This document shows, one piece after another, positions 14,702 to 15,614 of a stretch of 15,614 nucleotides of DNA; position 1 is the stretch's first letter; each line of letters starts with the position of its first letter. The DNA comes from CAYSLA01 sp964431685 (GTDB lineage Bacteria; Armatimonadota; UBA5829): contig CAYSLA010000074.1 in assembly GCA_964431685.1 (NCBI GenBank), positions 1 to 15,614 of the forward strand, written 5' to 3'. The position numbers were made by a program, and so were the translations under genes. Under the pieces are notes generated by a model, which was not told the origin of the DNA, made no database searches, and saw only the letters and a program-made list of their open reading frames with translations.

Positions 14702-15580
14702 ATGACTCGTCCGTTCTCACTGCTGATCAAACCGGCGTCCGCCGACTGCAATCTCAGGTGCTCTTATTGCTTCTACCTCGAGAAGAGCGCTCTGTATCCT
14801 GAGACAGCAAAGCACAGGATGTCGGATGAGGTTCTTGAGCGTGTCATATCGAGCTATATGGCCACGGATCAGCCTGGCTACGTGTTTGGATGGCAGGGTG
14901 GGGAACCGGCCATGATGGGGGTGGACTTCTTTCGCAGAGTAACCGACCTCCAGAACAGGCACGGCAGGGCGGGGTCCACAGTGGCGAACGGGTTGCAGAC
15001 CAACGCCACATTGATGGACAATGAGCTTGCCGCCCACCTGTCAGAGTACAGGTTCCTGGTAGGAGTCAGCCTGGATGGTCCCGCAGAGATACACGACGCG
15101 TATCGTAAGCACGTCAATGGCACTGGTTCCCACTCGGAGGTTTTGAGAGGAATCGAATGCCTGCAGCGCAACAAAGTGGAGTTCAACATCCTGACGCTGG
15201 TAAACTCGGCCAATGTGGGACGGGGCAGGGATGTGTACCGGTACATGTGCGATATGGGCTTTGTCTTCCATCAATACATTCCGTGCGTGGAGTTTGACGC
15301 AGACGGCTCGCCCATGCCGTGGAGCATCGGCGGCGCGAAATGGGGCGAGTTCCTCTGTGAGGTCTTCGACGAATGGTATGGCAGTGATACCCGCAAAGTC
15401 TCAGTCCGTCTTTTTGACTCCATCTTGGCTCTCATCGCTGACGGTGTGCGTAACACGTGTAGCCTGGACAGCAATTGCTGTCAGTACTTTCTGGTGGAGT
15501 ATAATGGTGACGTCTATCCCTGCGACTTCTTCGTCCGGTCTGATCTTAAGCTCGGCAACACGAGCTTGTCCCGATCGTAG
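14702..15580 (+). CDS. Anaerobic sulfatase-maturating radical SAM enzyme, C-terminus missing
   Basis: This enzyme class converts a cysteine or serine of an inactive sulfatase into formylglycine without oxygen. Visible are the radical SAM motif C16-x3-C20-x2-C23 (ADCNLRCSYCFY), GWQGGEP for SAM binding, and the first SPASM cysteines C-x5-C-x14-C in NTCSLDSNCCQY...YPCD. Their spacing matches characterised anSMEs, and the aspartate after the last cysteine is the proposed base. The frame stops after LKLGNTSLSRS at 292 residues, whereas relatives have about 370-410 and carry five more cluster-binding cysteines downstream. The stop falls in a short direct repeat (GTAGTTGAA at 15577-15585 and 15587-15595) 34 bases from the window end, so a frameshift, a rearrangement or a contig-edge error is likely. 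No sulfatase is in the window. The start lies one base after the preceding stop. Confidence 0.87.
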   Translation: MTRPFSLLIKPASADCNLRCSYCFYLEKSALYPETAKHRMSDEVLERVISSYMATDQPGYVFGWQGGEPAMMGVDFFRRVTDLQNRHGRAGSTVANGLQTNATLMDNELAAHLSEYRFLVGVSLDGPAEIHDAYRKHVNGTGSHSEVLRGIECLQRNKVEFNILTLVNSANVGRGRDVYRYMCDMGFVFHQYIPCVEFDADGSPMPWSIGGAKWGEFLCEVFDEWYGSDTRKVSVRLFDSILALIADGVRNTCSLDSNCCQYFLVEYNGDVYPCDFFVRSDLKLGNTSLSRS

Positions 15581-15614
15581 TTGAAAGTAGTTGAATAAGG
15601 TGGTGGATCAACCC

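Noticed and set aside
14702..15580. Activating enzyme of the glycyl radical enzyme
   Set aside because: The extra cysteines C-x5-C-x14-C and the YPCD motif are those of sulfatase maturases; the gene is also far from the glycyl radical gene.

Overview
The window is a scaffold from what looks like an uncultured, anaerobic, polysaccharide-degrading bacterium, probably a metagenome-assembled genome. Four things point that way: a PEP-CTERM surface protein, an oxygen-sensitive glycyl radical enzyme, a radical-SAM anaerobic sulfatase maturase, and several glycoside-hydrolase-like proteins. This mix is familiar from Armatimonadota and from Planctomycetota, Lentisphaerota and Kiritimatiellota. There is no rRNA or other phylogenetic marker, so the assignment is inference. 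Two runs of exactly 100 N (8998-9097 and 10198-10297) are scaffold gaps of unknown true size, and each cuts a gene.

Left part (1-2500). A possible gene tail ends at 86. A PEP-CTERM protein with a lectin-like sandwich fold follows (183-1031); its promoter spacer appears to contain a run of 14 G, and a good terminator follows the gene. On the minus strand lies a membrane protein with a RanBP2-type zinc finger, a second cysteine-rich zinc module and a DUF2135/YfaP-like outer domain. The 459-base intergenic stretch 2055-2513 holds that gene's promoter (minus), copy 1 of an 80-bp two-hairpin repeat and a promoter for the next gene (plus).

Middle part (2514-5674). A sialidase-like beta-propeller protein with a C-terminal sandwich domain converges on an AAA_14/DUF4143 ATPase. 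The ATPase has an almost ideal sigma70-type promoter placed so that its mRNA should be leaderless. Between the ATPase and the next gene, which diverge, lies a cluster of three overlapping, alternately oriented 18-20 bp units.

Right part (5674-15614), all on the plus strand. A UROD/MtaA-like methyltransferase homologue overlaps a glycyl radical enzyme by 8 bases, so the two are probably translationally coupled. After gap 1 comes a GH2 beta-mannosidase-like fragment. After gap 2 come a 1211-residue secreted DUF6067/GH123-like protein with an inserted lectin-type domain, a broken secreted alpha/beta hydrolase whose catalytic middle is replaced by copy 2 of the 80-bp repeat, and an anaerobic sulfatase maturase whose C-terminus is missing.

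Together the genes suggest a locus for capture and breakdown of a complex, possibly sulfated and mannose-containing glycan. The coupled UROD-like/glycyl-radical pair may act on a released small molecule; its substrate cannot be read from the sequence and it is the best candidate here for undescribed chemistry. The repeats and the broken genes show local rearrangement or assembly joins.
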